The position numbers and the translations under genes are program-made. This document shows positions 1-12,500 of a DNA stretch of 64,000 bases, in pieces. Each line of letters opens with the position of its first letter. Position 1 is the stretch's first letter. This stretch comes from Ignelater luminosus (Eukaryota > Arthropoda > Insecta > Coleoptera > Elateridae): positions 104,076 to 168,075 of the forward strand of contig VTPC01000664.1 of the NCBI GenBank assembly GCA_011009095.1, in the 5' to 3' direction. The notes beneath the pieces are model-generated. The model searched no databases. It was not told where the DNA came from and worked only from the letters and a program-made list of their open reading frames with translations.

Positions 1-1660
1 CTTCCTAGACCAGTCGGACACTCTGCAGCACTACCAGAACTGTTCCACGGTCAACCACAATGCCGTAAAAGCGTTATTGTGGGTTGCTTGCTGTCGGAAC
101 TGCTCAACAGCCAACGAAGACAATCGATTCCGCAAGTACGGAAAGGGAATAGAACGGAACGGTCAGGATGAAGAGACCGTATTACCTTTTGAACTCACCA
201 AAGACTTCCTTGGTAGGTTATTGAACACTCATTGTTTGCTGAATCTGAAAATGTCGTGACCTGTCTGTTTGACTTGCATTTATACTGACCATTTCCCCTA
301 TACTAACGAGTTCACGGAGCGGGGACGCTACAAGTGGGGACGAACTAATATGCTTGGGGGTGGGCATGCTGCTTCCTCGTTAATATTAAACAAAATATTA
401 TAAACTGAAAAATACTAGCGGCGCATAATAAATTACATACCAAAACGCAATTCAAAATTCTACGCAGAATTATAGAAATAAAATTTATATATCAATAAGC
501 AGAGAACAGACGGCAAATGATAAATAAATATGATTCTATACTAGAATATAAACAATTACCACGCGCAACAAATAAAATATGATAAATATGAAATACGTAT
601 CGGAAACTATAACAATTAACATAAACGGAACTTTGTTACCGGTAGTAGGTATCATCCTCGCTCAACTATCGAAGTCGGTCTTTATTTGTTACAGAATGTT
701 AAGAAAAAGCAAATGAATATTTTCGTCGTTAGTAAACGTTTAGTAAATCGGGGATGGTTTTGAAGACAAAAGAACGTAAACGTGATTAAATTAAATCACG
801 GAGTTGCTTTTTTGATATTTGTTCAAGTAGGGTCAATCAGGGTAAATGTGGATGGAAAATGCAAAGCTTTAACCTTATGTATGTATAATCAATTTTAAAA
901 ATTATACGAAGTTCTTACCTTAATTTTATTTATTTTGTAATTCAACAGCTGTCCTCACTTACTTGTAAAATGGGTAAATTGGGTATGTAAGCGTAGCAAA
1001 ATAAGACTTGACCACATTTTTATTGTTAAAGGACTACAGGATGAATAAACAAAGAAATTCTCTTTAAGCCAGTATTTTTAATTTCATTTGTCTTTTTCAG
1101 ATATATTTGTAGCAAACGCTCAGACAACATAGCGAAGCCTATTAATTACCGCGCATAGCAACATCAGGTGTTGATAAAACTGCAATTAATTGTTATCATC
1201 ATTGTTATACAAAAACTTTTTTAGTTTCATCCAAGCAGCCTAGTCTCATCACAGTAATATCGTCAAGACCACTGTGGATAATGCAAGCATAGTGGTAGTT
1301 CATTGCATTTCTATGTCCAACTTTGAAACTTACCAGTACAAAACACCCTTTCTTAATGCGCAACTTTATAAAAGAAGTTATTTCCACAAAATCTTCATCG
1401 TTATTAGAAATATCATAAACTGCATTGTGGCAAACTTAATGAAAAAGATGGTACTGTTACTGCACTATGGTGTCTTGTAAATGAAGTGATTCAGCTATGG
1501 ATAACTGACAGCCTGCTTGTAATGAACAGTATTATTCTGAAGAAGTGGTACCATATTATGGCTCAGCCAAAGATCACAAAACAAGTCTCTAATAATCGAA
1601 GCTAGCCTTTGAAATTCCAAATCTCCAAATCAGTTGATGATACATTAGGATTAATGTCCT
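1..1660. other. No recognised gene; GC-richer first 400 bases
   Basis: The first 400 bases are clearly richer in G and C than the DNA that follows and contain a 60-codon open frame on the plus strand (77-259), but neither strand reads as a protein I recognise. A retroelement edge is possible but I see no motif for it. From about 400 onward the DNA is AT-rich, without motifs, RNA genes or convincing exons. Confidence 0.4.
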
Positions 1661-1665
1661 AAATA

Positions 1666-1889
1666 AATCATAATTAAGGATAAACATCCCAAAGATGCAT
1701 GTAATGTCTTCCCACAAATAAAAATTCGTGCAAGCATTGACTAACATACCTCCAGACGATCGTTTCATCCTTGTTTGGACTCATCGGTGGAGGTATCGTC
1801 TGGAAGTATGTTAGTCAATGCTTGCACGAATTTTTATTTGTGGGAAGACATTATATGCATCTTTGGGATGTTTATTCTTTATTTATGAT
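1666..1889. repeat. Long near-perfect hairpin (inverted repeat, ~95-bp arms)
   Basis: Bases about 1666-1760 are the near-perfect reverse complement of about 1795-1889, with a loop of roughly 34 bases. The inner 20 bases pair 19 of 20, and pairing continues outward through the AT-rich ends with a few mismatches and a small length difference. Such a structure fits a foldback DNA element or MITE, or a hairpin RNA source if transcribed. It lies directly beside the C-terminal end of the pogo-like transposase relic, so it could belong to that element's terminus. Confidence 0.85.
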
Positions 1890-1919
1890 ACATATAATCT
1901 TACTATAAGTTGAGAACAA

Positions 1920-2690
1920 CTTTGTTTCCTGTTAGTACCACATTCCATTTGTTTTTTGATCCTTTGAAAACAGCCACATCAAGTGTTTGCAGGATATAAG
2001 AAGTGTGTGGTGGCAGTTTTGGGAATGTTACGTTGTTTTCTATCGCAACCAGTACTAATGTGGGATAATCGCTCATTATTAATTAGCAACGCAAGAGCCT
2101 TAATGTTTGGTAAAAAAACCATGACTTGATAAGAAGTTTCAGAAAATTCATTTTTGGCTGCCATTGAGTTTTTTGACTTTATGCAAAATAAAAGGAGATA
2201 ATTTGGTTTCATTTGTTGATTTACAAAACAGAACAATTGTGGACTCGCAACCACTACCAAACGTCATCCTGCTGGTGAATCGACCAACTGGGAAGAGAGA
2301 ATCTTTGTATTATTCAAAATAAGATTAAAACTGACTTCATCGCAATTATAAGTGCAATTAAAGGCATTAGTAAATCATTCTCTGTTAAGACTTGTATTTA
2401 GTCAAAAAAGATCGTGAACTATGAAGGAATTTCTACACTGCCTTCTCTTTAAACGTATTCTGTTTCATGTATCCTTCAGCTGCGTTCAAAACATTACGTT
2501 TCGATATACCACATCTAGTCTTAAGTAAGAGTTTGGGTATTTCACTAATCGTTTTATGGTTTTTGTGCCTAAATAAAGTTTTCTACCACAATCTCGTTTA
2601 GTTGGGGAAATACTTCTACCTTTCCAACCGCTAATCTTTAATTTCAGAATTACTCTTGGTATTCCATGAACTTTCTCTGTTTCACACAAT
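1920..2690 (-). pseudogene. pogo/Tigger-like DDE transposase relic
   Basis: Two minus-strand pieces resemble a pogo/Tigger-type transposase, the enzyme that cuts and pastes this class of DNA transposon. The upstream piece (2486-2689) reads HGIPRVILKLKISG followed by a GRK/LVKY stretch, like the pipsqueak-type helix-turn-helix at the N-terminus of the family. The downstream piece carries RLSHISTG, then after a frameshift ENNVTFPKLPPHTSYILQTL and DVAVFKG at about 1961-2030, matching the conserved LPPHT..LQPLDV block that contains the last catalytic aspartate. The middle is unreadable, with frameshifts and stops. No intact ends were found apart from the adjacent hairpin. Family assignment rests on motif recognition only. 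Confidence 0.6.
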
Positions 2691-2699
2691 GACAGTATA

Positions 2700-5600
2700 A
2701 CATTTGTGAAGATCTCTACAGCTTTCTTTAATTATTCTTTAACTATACTGAGTTTCACCTTAAATACCACTTATAGCGCAATAATAAGTGCAAGTAGTAT
2801 AATCTTAAAGCAACCACTCATTGTCTGACCGCATTTTAAGCGTATCCCAGTTAAACTTTTTGCCCTTGTTTTGTCCCTATAAACTGGAATCAAGGTGACA
2901 AGCATTTGGTGATAAGACAGTTAAAATCTGAATTTCTGCTTTGTTTTGAATCGTATTTCTGTTAGAACTCAGACTGTTCATGATTTAGAATCTGCAAAAG
3001 AAGATTTAAAAATATTTTGCCGATTCAATTTTAAATTAAGAGAATTTTAAGGTTTTGGCGATTGTTGTTTCTAATTGGAAGTTAAATTAAAACAAGCTCG
3101 AATCAGTTTTGAGTAAAATGTTTGTTTTCTTTTTGTACCCTTCTCGATAATAAATTTCTATTAACTTGATATTTGAATTTCTTATTCTTGTCTGTTCTCT
3201 AACGTTAGTAGATACTTACTATTTTAAGAATTGGATTTTGTTGCTGATTTGTATTCAATGGTGTTTTTCAATAAAATGATTGCTCTTTCATTTTTATGTA
3301 ATTCTTGTTTATAGCAAATCTTATACGTTACAGGTAGCTGTTAAGATAATGAGTGATGCCAGGTAGGTCCAGATCATCCTAATTCATTTTGTAACCAACG
3401 AGAGATTGTCAATAGCTTTCCTGGAAACGCGTTTGATCATATTTGTTGTTGTACTTAGAATTTATTTCTTTGTGTTGGATACACCAGACGATTGAGATTA
3501 CTCGATTTGTGATTTTACAAATTGTAAAGTTTTACCAATTCAAAGCATTTTTGTAACTAAAATTTATTATTAACTAGCGGTTAAGGTGATGTTATCTGAC
3601 TGCCCAAAATTTAATTTGTATTAGAGACTATTTCTGAATAAGGCCAACAATTTCCTTCCCCTTTGTCTTGCAAGATCCATTACATCGAATAATGCAGAGT
3701 TTGTAGCTAACATAAATTGATTCAATAAATAAAACTGCTACAGACAGAAAGCAATTTATTTTTACATGCAATACATTTCTTAAACGCGATTATCACATAA
3801 GGTGTCACAAAAGTTATATTAAAAGTAATAGATGTTTTACTTTTAGATACAGCAAACATGAGAAACATGCTTTTAACCTTCAAATAATGAAACCGTGTTA
3901 TAGAATCCATCAAATGATGTAAGTGAAAAAAAAAAGAAAACACTTACATAGAAATATAATGAATACAATGTAAATAGGTTAAAACATAATAAAATAGTCG
4001 ATTTTTTACAATAATAAAGAGCGTGAAATGGATTATTATTTCTAAATAAAATATAAAACAGGTAGGATAAAAGGTTAAACCAACCTAAATATTCAATGAT
4101 AAATCAAAATTTCCGCAAGTTCAAATTGTATAAAAAGGCCAACAAACAAACGCTTTGTCATTATTAGTTCCGTTTTTATTTTTATTCTCCGTGTAATGAA
4201 TTCCAACAAAAGCTTTAGGCAGGATTTCTCTAGTACTAAATATTGATTTTCACCAATAAATCAGCATGTCCATGAATTCTCAGCAGTTTGATTGATGAAT
4301 AATCCTTTCCGCAAGAGTTAAAAGAATTAAAAAAATAAGAAAATGCAATTTAACACTAGACGGGAAGGTTCCTATTTATCAAGTCCGACTGTAATGGCCC
4401 ATTTAGTACCGAATTGGTTGCAAGTTAAAAGCAATATATTAGGAAAAATGTAGCCGTATTTGTTAAAAGGCTCATCGGCAAATTAGGTTGTTACGTTTTT
4501 ACTATCAGATAATGTTATTCTTGTTTTAATTTCCTCCTCGCGTTTTCTTTCCAACGTGAATTCGAATTTAAGGTCGCAATAAGTTTGTGATAATGAAAAC
4601 AAAGGTGCAATAAAGTAAAGCAGTAGGTAGCGCAAGCGAATCGACTATTGAAGTACAAAAAATAGATCGTCTATCGTCGCCTTCTTACTAAACCAAGAAA
4701 AACTCATTAGGAAGTTCTAATATTTCATGCAAGTTTTTTTCTTCACTTTATTGTTTAAACTTGAATATTTCTACAGTAATAAGAGATAAGGAAAAAGATG
4801 TATTTACCACACTGTAAGTTGCAATCTTTTTTTGCTCAAGGAACTTTAAATATCCGAGTAATTTACTTGTCTGCAGTTAATAAACTTGCTTGCTTGGAAA
4901 CATTTATATTGTATAGTTTTTCTTTATGTAGGTAGATATTTCTTTTCTTTTGCTTCTATTGATTACAGACAACAAAATTAAAATGTTTGGAAAACGAATT
5001 TTAATTTAGAGTAGCCTTATATTTTCTTTCACCTGTTGATTTATACATCTGTTTCATTTTCTTTTTTGCGCAGGGTTAGTTACTTCTCATTTTACATCTC
5101 CCTAGCTTTCAAATTAGCACAAATGATAATTCTTGCTTACTTTACTTAAGGTTTGAACTTTTCCAGCAGTTGTGGTATTACTTTCTCCTACTAGATAGCC
5201 TACCCAATATACACCAATTTGTTTAAAATATTGTTGTAAAAGAGTTTAATAAGCATATTTATATATCCAATTTCAGCTCCAGCCTTCTGTAAGGATTTTA
5301 AATGTGACAAACATTGCATTAGGTTAAGAAGAAAACATACTCAATACCGTTATATACCTAAAAATCAGCACTCAAATTTAAATATAGAATCCAGGATGTA
5401 TGGAATTACAGACGAATAGGCAAACCTTAAATCATCAAGCTAATTGGCTTTTCTTATTTTATCAATAATTCTTCTATCTCTAAGCCGAGTGGTTTTCTAC
5501 CGTCGAATCACCTTTCACTTAGTAACCAGAAACGAACAAGTGACCCATAATTCTAAATATCTTGCAGATCTATTTTGTTGGTTTTTCTCTATAATGATGT

Positions 5601-5870
5601 CAGTCTCTAACGAAAACATTCTGAAAGTGGCTTTAAATGTACGGACAGAGTAGGAACGCTGTTTTTGGATGATCTTAAAGACAGTAGGTCTAGTAAAAAT
5701 TCATATGATATTGAACTAGGGTTAAGATATAGATATTATTCCATTATGAAGCTTGGTTTTGATGTCTTTGGGAAATAATCTTTTCTGTTTACCATTTTAC
5801 TAATAACTACGGAATAGTCAAAATACGTTTTAGTCAACATCAACAATGATAAAATACCAAAAGAGAATGG
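2700..5870. other. AT-rich sequence, nothing recognised
   Basis: About 3.2 kb of AT-rich DNA with only short random open frames (for example 3722-3943 minus and 5444-5653 plus). I see no transposon ends, RNA genes or protein motifs. Confidence 0.4.
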
Positions 5871-5879
5871 CCAAAATAA

Positions 5880-6300
5880 GCAAAAGGAAATGTCTTGAAA
5901 TAACTCAGATTTATTTGAATCTTTATTGTTATCTCCACATCATAGAATTATCGGAAATTTACAAAATGTGGTATTGAGCTGGAGCACTATAAGAAAAACA
6001 AAATATAAACAAAAGCTACATTTTGATCAACTTTGAGGATGATCAATAATACCACTAGATCTCTGTTGATTTCTAGTCAGCCTATAAAATCATCGAAAAT
6101 TCATTGTCACTTAAATCTCTGGAACAAAATACGGCAATGCAACTTTTTATTACCAATGCCCATAGAGAAACCAAAAGGTAAAAGTTACTTTTTGACCAAT
6201 TTTACAAACGATTAAATAAATATCAAGAGAATTATCAAAATAAGTACAAATTAGAAAATTTTCATTGTTACTTAATCTTCTAAAACAAAATATGACATTA
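5880..6300. repeat. Degenerate ~165-bp tandem array, left part
   Basis: Similar blocks recur at a period of about 165 bases: ttttgatcaactttgaggat near 6021 against ttttgaccaattttacaaac near 6190, and tcattgtcacttaaatct near 6100 against tcattgttacttaatct near 6263. A further unit lies on the other side of the AATATT-rich element at 9545-9650, so the array was probably interrupted by that insertion. Confidence 0.55.
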
Positions 6301-6301
6301 C

Positions 6302-6370
6302 ACAAGCAGCACAAAATCTTATAAAAATATTCTAGTAATATTCAGATAATATTAGGACAACTCCGAATGT
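6302..6370 (+). repeat. Truncated extra copy of the AATATT element's left end
   Basis: Bases 6302-6370 repeat 6636-6704 almost exactly: both start AAGCAGCAC, run through ttctagtaatattcagataa and stop after the ACTCC.AATGT block. The copies are 334 bases apart and are separated by the segment at 6373-6630. Confidence 0.8.
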
Positions 6371-6372
6371 TA

Positions 6373-6630
6373 GAATCTTGTACATAGTGCGACAACACGT
6401 CTGCGTCTATTGGCTTCTTACAAACTCTGTATTTCTTAAAAACCAACAGCAAACTGTACTCCTTTTGAATATGATAACAAATAGTCATCATTGAGAAGTG
6501 ACAAAGATATCCAAAATAACATTATTAGATTTTGTTGTTAGCAGTGAAGATAATGAGACACATGAGATACACTGTACAGTGTACAGCTTATACACGTTAA
6601 TTATAATAGTAGAATCAGACATCCAGAGAA
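6373..6630 (+). repeat. Duplicated segment, recurs inverted at 33524-33952
   Basis: From gttagaat at 6371 to cagagaaga before 6632 this segment is the reverse complement of parts of 33524-33952. The match includes a ~110-base block (caacacgtctgcgtctattg through gaatatgataacaaatag) and a second block (agattttgttgttagca to agacatccagagaaga). This copy lacks ~200 bases present between the two blocks in the other copy, and ~10 bases near its left end. No known protein or element was recognised in it. Confidence 0.8.
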
Positions 6631-7433
6631 GACCCAAGCAGCACACAATCTCAAAAAAATATTCTAGTAATATTCAGATAATATTAGGACAACTCCAAAT
6701 GTCATGCAAATATTCATGATGTCCAGATAATATTACCTGAATATTGGATTGTAAGATAATATAATATTCGGAAAAAATATTATGATAACATCATGATAAT
6801 ATTATTTCTTTATATTATTGTCATAACCTTTAGAAAATATTCTCTTAATATTTAGTTCGTAACTACTGGTAATATTTTCATATGATATAAAGAAAATGTT
6901 ATGTAAAAGTTATAAGGTAACATTATCTACAAAACGTTCAGGTAATATTGTATTAATATTAAAGCGTTATAATACAATAATATTTTGGAAGTGTATTATT
7001 ATTACTTTTACAATGATGTATACAACGCGTTAGCAAAAACATTTAAACGAATATGGGTATTAAAAAGTAAATCTCTACTACACTTTTTAAATCAGATTTG
7101 TAATTCTTTGTATAATTTAATCTGTCTGATATAATACGTAACATAAAATAATATAATACTCAACTCTAATTTGCAATATTTATTATTCTAAATATTTTAC
7201 AGACCTAACATTTTTTTTCGTGATGCATTATCGAAACGGAATTTGATTCACACCTTCAGATGAGTTTATATTGTTGTATACCTGCATAAATAATTAAAAT
7301 TGGTAAATATTATAAACGTAGGAAGCTTCCAAATATACCTTTTAAAGATTTGTAAGGGTTTCCGTGGCGACCCATTTTTAAAGTATTGTTATTTCTAAAA
7401 TCTTCCTACAAGTCACACGAGGTTAATTGAAGG

Positions 7434-7480
7434 GTATAAAAGCCTTTAGACTTGGTTTTTCGAGGTTCATTTCCATTTCA
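7434..7480 (+). promoter_or_regulatory. Possible RNA polymerase II core promoter
   Basis: A clean TATAAAAG (7435-7442) is followed about 30 bases later by TCATTT/TCATTC initiator-like motifs (7467-7482), and AATAAA-type polyadenylation signals follow near 7650-7680. This would suit a small LTR-like or non-coding unit, but no LTR partner or product is visible and chance occurrence in AT-rich DNA is quite possible. Confidence 0.2.
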
Positions 7481-8889
7481 TTCGTACATTATAACCAAGT
7501 CGGTTCATTTTATTATAATTCTTCATTTTGTCCAGTTTATGTATTATAACAAAGTCAGTTCGTCTAGTATAACAAAATTAATATTATTCTATTTTAAAGT
7601 TAATATAGAAATAATTTAATTTAGTTTTTGTGTAAAAGTGTACGCCTCATATGAATAAATAAATTGTGTTTACCAATAAAAGTATTTTATTGAAGTTATA
7701 CATCAATATACATATGTTTTGTGTTTAAAGGTCCTACCTGGAAGTGTGGGTTTATAATTTCTTTTTAAACCTTTTAAACGTTGAAGCAATAATGCGAAGA
7801 AGTTCTCAGTTTTAGACAATAAATTTGTATTTCACTTAAGAGTTTCAAGAAGGTTACAGGGCATGTTAATAACTTTTTTCAATTTGTGATGGCATCTAAA
7901 TAATGTTACAGTTACTAGCCTAACAACTATTTTAAACTAATTAAAACTAACCCTTTGCCGGTTTCTGAAAGAAAACTTATTTCACGAATTTTTATTATGC
8001 CTGTTGTATGTACCTATACTATGTGCTAGGTAACATACCCAGCACCTACAAGATAGTAATTATTATACATATATAATATAAATTCTGGGCATTCTGGTTA
8101 ATAATTAAATAAATAACTTGATAAAACTAGCAAATAGCAGATCATACAAATACTATGTTGGTATTTAGTGGTAATTGTTTATGTTAGTAACCCTTACAAG
8201 AACTTTATAGTAGTCTAATATCAGAAAACATGTTTTAGTGATGTGTTATAGGAATTAGAAATGCGTTCTTTTTCCTTAATTATCGCCCTAAAGGTAAACT
8301 TCATAAGCCATATAATTAATTAAATATCTCTGCAATGACTTACGTAATTGTTTTGTTACAATTAATTTTGATTTTCATGAGGTGTTTTAATATAAACATT
8401 GCACATTTAACGGTAGAATTGATTTTAGTTGCTTGGTACGATTGCCTGCATATTTATTCTTATTTATTCTTTTAAGGGGTTTATTGCTGGTTTATTGCTC
8501 TGACCGTCGGTCGGTAGGTTATTCTATTGTTAGAAATATATTTACATCCGAAACGTACAAATTTCATATCTTTTGGTATCCTGGACAGAAATCTCTAGAA
8601 GGAGTTATGGCGAGTGGGGCCGTGTTGACTCTTGCACCTTGTGTGGTTGTGGTGATGACTATGAGATGTCGGCGCTAAAGCTTCATGCTATGCATGTCGT
8701 TATCTGAGCTCTATATATAGGGCAGCATGAAGTTGTGAGAATTATAAAACGTTATACTCTATTGATTAGACCAGAATAACGTCGAAACAGATCTATCTAG
8801 GGGTACTTCTATACAATCCTCTCGCATATTTAAAACTTTTGGAGAGTACTTTTCTTGTATTGCATTATTTTATGTTATATCAATACACT

Positions 8890-9543
8890 CCAGTTTGAAT
8901 AAATATTAGCGGAACATTATGAGAAAATATTAAGAAAGTATTTTCAGCTAATATAAGGAAAATATTCAACAATACTGTGTGCTGCTTGGCACCAAATGTA
9001 ATTTAAATATTCCTTCCAAATATTATCTTAAATTATGAAATAATGTTCGTACAATGTCATTACCGAATATTAACAGAAGATTATGAAAATATATCAAAAA
9101 CATATTTTAAGATAATATAAGGAAAATATTCAAAAATGTTTCATTTAATATTACTGGAATATCTTTTGAAAATATTACTATAATATTATTACCGAATATT
9201 AACAAAACATTATGAGAAAATATCAAGAAAACATTTTCAGCTAATGTAAGAAAAGTATTCAAAAATGTTACATTTAATATTACTGGAATATGTTTTGAAA
9301 ATATTACTGCAATACTGTGTACTGCTTGGTACCAAATATAAGTATAATGTTCGTTCCAAATATTATCTTAACATTATGGAATAATGTTCTTATAATGTTA
9401 TTACCGAATATTAACAAAACATTATGAGAAAATATGGAGAAAATATTTTCAGCTAATGTAAGCATAATATTCAAAAGTGTTACATTTAATATTACTGGAA
9501 TATTTTTTGAAAATATTTTTATAATATTGTGTGCTGCTTGGGT
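8890..9543. repeat. Tandemly repeated sub-terminal block of the AATATT element
   Basis: Phrases such as accgaatattaacaaaacat, gagaaaatat, ttttcagctaatgtaag and tttaatattactggaatat recur three times (around 9062, 9190, 9403 for the first phrase). The spacings of about 128 and 213 bases, together with the ~340-base spacing of the TGCTTGG motifs, indicate nested duplication of short AATATT-rich units. Confidence 0.75.
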
Positions 9544-9544
9544 A

Positions 9545-12500
9545 AGCTTGAACGGAAATCAACGTTTTGACCAGCTTTGAAAGTGATCATAAATACCAAG
9601 AGTTATCAAGACATGGGATAAAATATGACATTGCGCTAGAGTACTACAACTTAAGTAATTACAGTAAAAATTAAGTTTCTCAAAACTGTAGTATTTTGTC
9701 TTTGTTTTTTCAGTATAAAGCTTAATTGGTATAGTGTTTACCTTAACTGGCTTCTATTAAAAGCTTTAGTTTGAAATACAAACTCATCAAAAATGATATT
9801 TGTTGGACTCTAGGGTCCACTAGTCAGCTTTACCTCGCATTTAATTTCATCTGGCGGCACATCAATAATTGTGTAATCTTTATGGTTTTGCGCAAGCATT
9901 TTGGAGATACAGAACAAAGCTGCAGTTAAACTACTTAATACAATCTAATTGTATATACATAAAATTTATAGCGATTGTGATAATCCTATCTGAGAATATT
10001 GTATCAAATTTTAAAAATTTATTTAATCAGAACTTATGGTGTTGGTTCTTCTTTAGCTAAAAAGTAAGTAACGATTAACGTTATTGTGGGAAAAACAAAC
10101 TTGAATTCAAATTGCAAATTAGATCTTGATATCACAAAATAAAAACTCATATTGACTGAATGTTATAAAGCTGAAATCACTACTTCAACATTTTTCTTTT
10201 GATAAAATCTCAAAAAACGGAAATTTCTAAATTCTCACTTTGTGGGACTGGAGTTAAAAGTTACAATAAAATAGGATTTAGATTTTATACTCTAAAATAC
10301 TAAATTCAAATAAATTTCAATAGACAAAGAAGGCACCCATAAACTGAATGTCAACAGGACTAATCAAGAATGTATAGTCTGGTCGACCTTGAAATAATAT
10401 TTTGTTCTTGAGTAGAAATATTTATGTACATACTTCTCCGTGATATAAACTTAGTTTGCTTTGTAACATAGGTGATTGCGTCCAACGTGTGATTGAAATC
10501 AGCACGATTTGGCTTCCTATCCATTTGCATTCGAATTTGGTTATTTCCCATTGTACCACCGCATTTATCTTTTTGTAGACTTGCTCTAGAAATAACACTG
10601 CAAAGTTAAATCAATCAAATTACAACTATCTCCCTTGCAGTAGTGCCTGTGTATTAATATATAGCAACAGTCGAGAGGATTCTGATTCATCCAATATTAA
10701 AACAGTGGGGATGTAGTTCATACTTCAAACAGTGTCACTTCCAGGCTGCGAATCTAGTTAGGTGGGGTAATATCAAAAACTGCAAAGTCATGATGGTATG
10801 TTAGGTTTCCAACCAATTACAGAATTTGTAGATCTTTTAAATTGTATAAAAAAAGTTTTATTTTCGACCACTTTAGCAATATATTCCAGCAGCTTGTGAT
10901 TGACAGAAACTTGTGAAGTTCTATTATGGCCACAACAAGATCAAAGGACTTGATTAACGGTGGACTAGCAATCCTGGGATGCAATTCATAGTCCATCTTT
11001 TCAACAGAAAACATTGTATTTTGCGTTTTAGATAAATATCTCTACATTCCGACTTTAATAAGCTCATTTATCCTATATACTAAGTTCGAAGGGTAGAAGA
11101 AAATACACTAGAGATTTATAAAGAATAAATTTCTTAAGCTCTGTAATTGCAAAAGGCATAATAAAAGTTGTGGAAAAAGTATCAACGCTTTGTTTCTATA
11201 CTTGAAACGCTACAATTTCAGCAAAGAATTATTTATTTGCACTGCACATTATTAAGTAAAGTCTCATGCAAATGCAGAAATACACAGGAATCCAGTAAAT
11301 CTATACAGCACATTACAGTAGTTTTAGTTACTTTTGTTTGGTATCACAAAGCAGATGCAATCCTGACATCACATAAAAAAACTAATTAACACGGATAAAA
11401 AACTAGAAATATATTAATGAAAGATTACTGATAGTTAAGATTAATCACTGCATATGCATCAACTGTAAATGAATCACTGCTGGCATGCTCAGTAGCAGTG
11501 GTAGTAGAATTGTGGGAAATCCTTTTCACCTAGCAAGCAAACCTCCTTAGACCATTTTTATTAATCCTTTCGGTATACACTACTTTTGCCCGATACAACG
11601 ACAACTTGACCGCCTTGACAGTTGCACTTCAAACCGTCTCGGCAACTTCTGGTTCGTTGTTAAATATCTAACGATTACCACAAGTAGCCAAAGATTCTAC
11701 ATAACGAGTATGTTGTCCTACTCTGACAGTTAAACAGTAGTCTGAGAACGTACGTTATTTTTAGAAATTTCTACTAGCTATACTCTGTAATATCGTAATC
11801 CAACTCAAAGTACCATACGTTTAAAAATTAAAAGAAATTAGTTAATCATCTTCTTTGCTTTTAACATAATGGTTCTTTGACCTACTCCTTAGAAAGGCTA
11901 GTCTGTCATAGTCTTTCAATGAAGAACCAACATCTATGGACTTAACAGCCAGAACCTCGACCGTCAATTTGAACAACTTTGAAACTAAACCAAGCCGCTT
12001 TTCTGATTTTGTGTATGAACTACCGATGAAGATACAATCTTTCAAACAACCAGCAGCACCACAATGTGGATCTAGCATCACCTAACATCACACTTCCTGG
12101 GAAGCCAATTCTCCTAATCATTGCAGGAAATATAAATTCATGGTCCATCAACAAATTCATTTTCAGTAATAAAGGGAGAAGATGCTACCGCATTTTTTTC
12201 TTCATATTATTTCATTAAAACATTCATGAACACAAAAGCAAAATCATTCACGCTAATGTAAGATGGATGACATGACCGCCTGCGGTATAAACACGATGCA
12301 GCAATCTCGTGCGCTACAAAGTGTCCCCTCGCAGCTATGTCAGACGCTCAAATATTAGTGAGGTTAAAAATCTATTCCTCTCCCCTACCGTCGTAGAAAA
12401 TGCTAACAACCAAGTACTTAAAACAACCACCAAACTAAACTAAGAAAATTTCCACGAACCAAAACATCCAACTACCTGAAGGACACAACCAATCCCATTT

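Larger units (their letters stand above)
6632..9543. mobile_element. 2.9-kb AATATT-rich element with CCAAGCAGCAC-type ends
   Basis: The ends are inverted: acccaagcagcacac at 6632-6646 and gtgtgctgcttgggt at 9529-9543, a 15-base perfect match. Flanking sub-terminal regions are packed with AATATT motifs on both sides. The central part (about 7000-8880) is ordinary AT-rich sequence without a coding region, so the element is presumably non-autonomous or has captured unrelated DNA. Internal copies of the end motif (TGCTGCTTGG at 8976-8989 and, as TACTGCTTGG, at 9316-9329) show that the right side grew by tandem duplication. No clear target-site duplication was found, so superfamily is undetermined. 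Confidence 0.55.

Noticed and set aside
1..400. Retrotransposon LTR or host exon at the window start
   Set aside because: GC content is higher but neither strand yields a recognisable motif, and the feature is cut by the window edge.
8690..8730. TATATATAG promoter of an LTR
   Set aside because: A TATA-like string exists, but no LTR boundaries, primer site or second copy support it.
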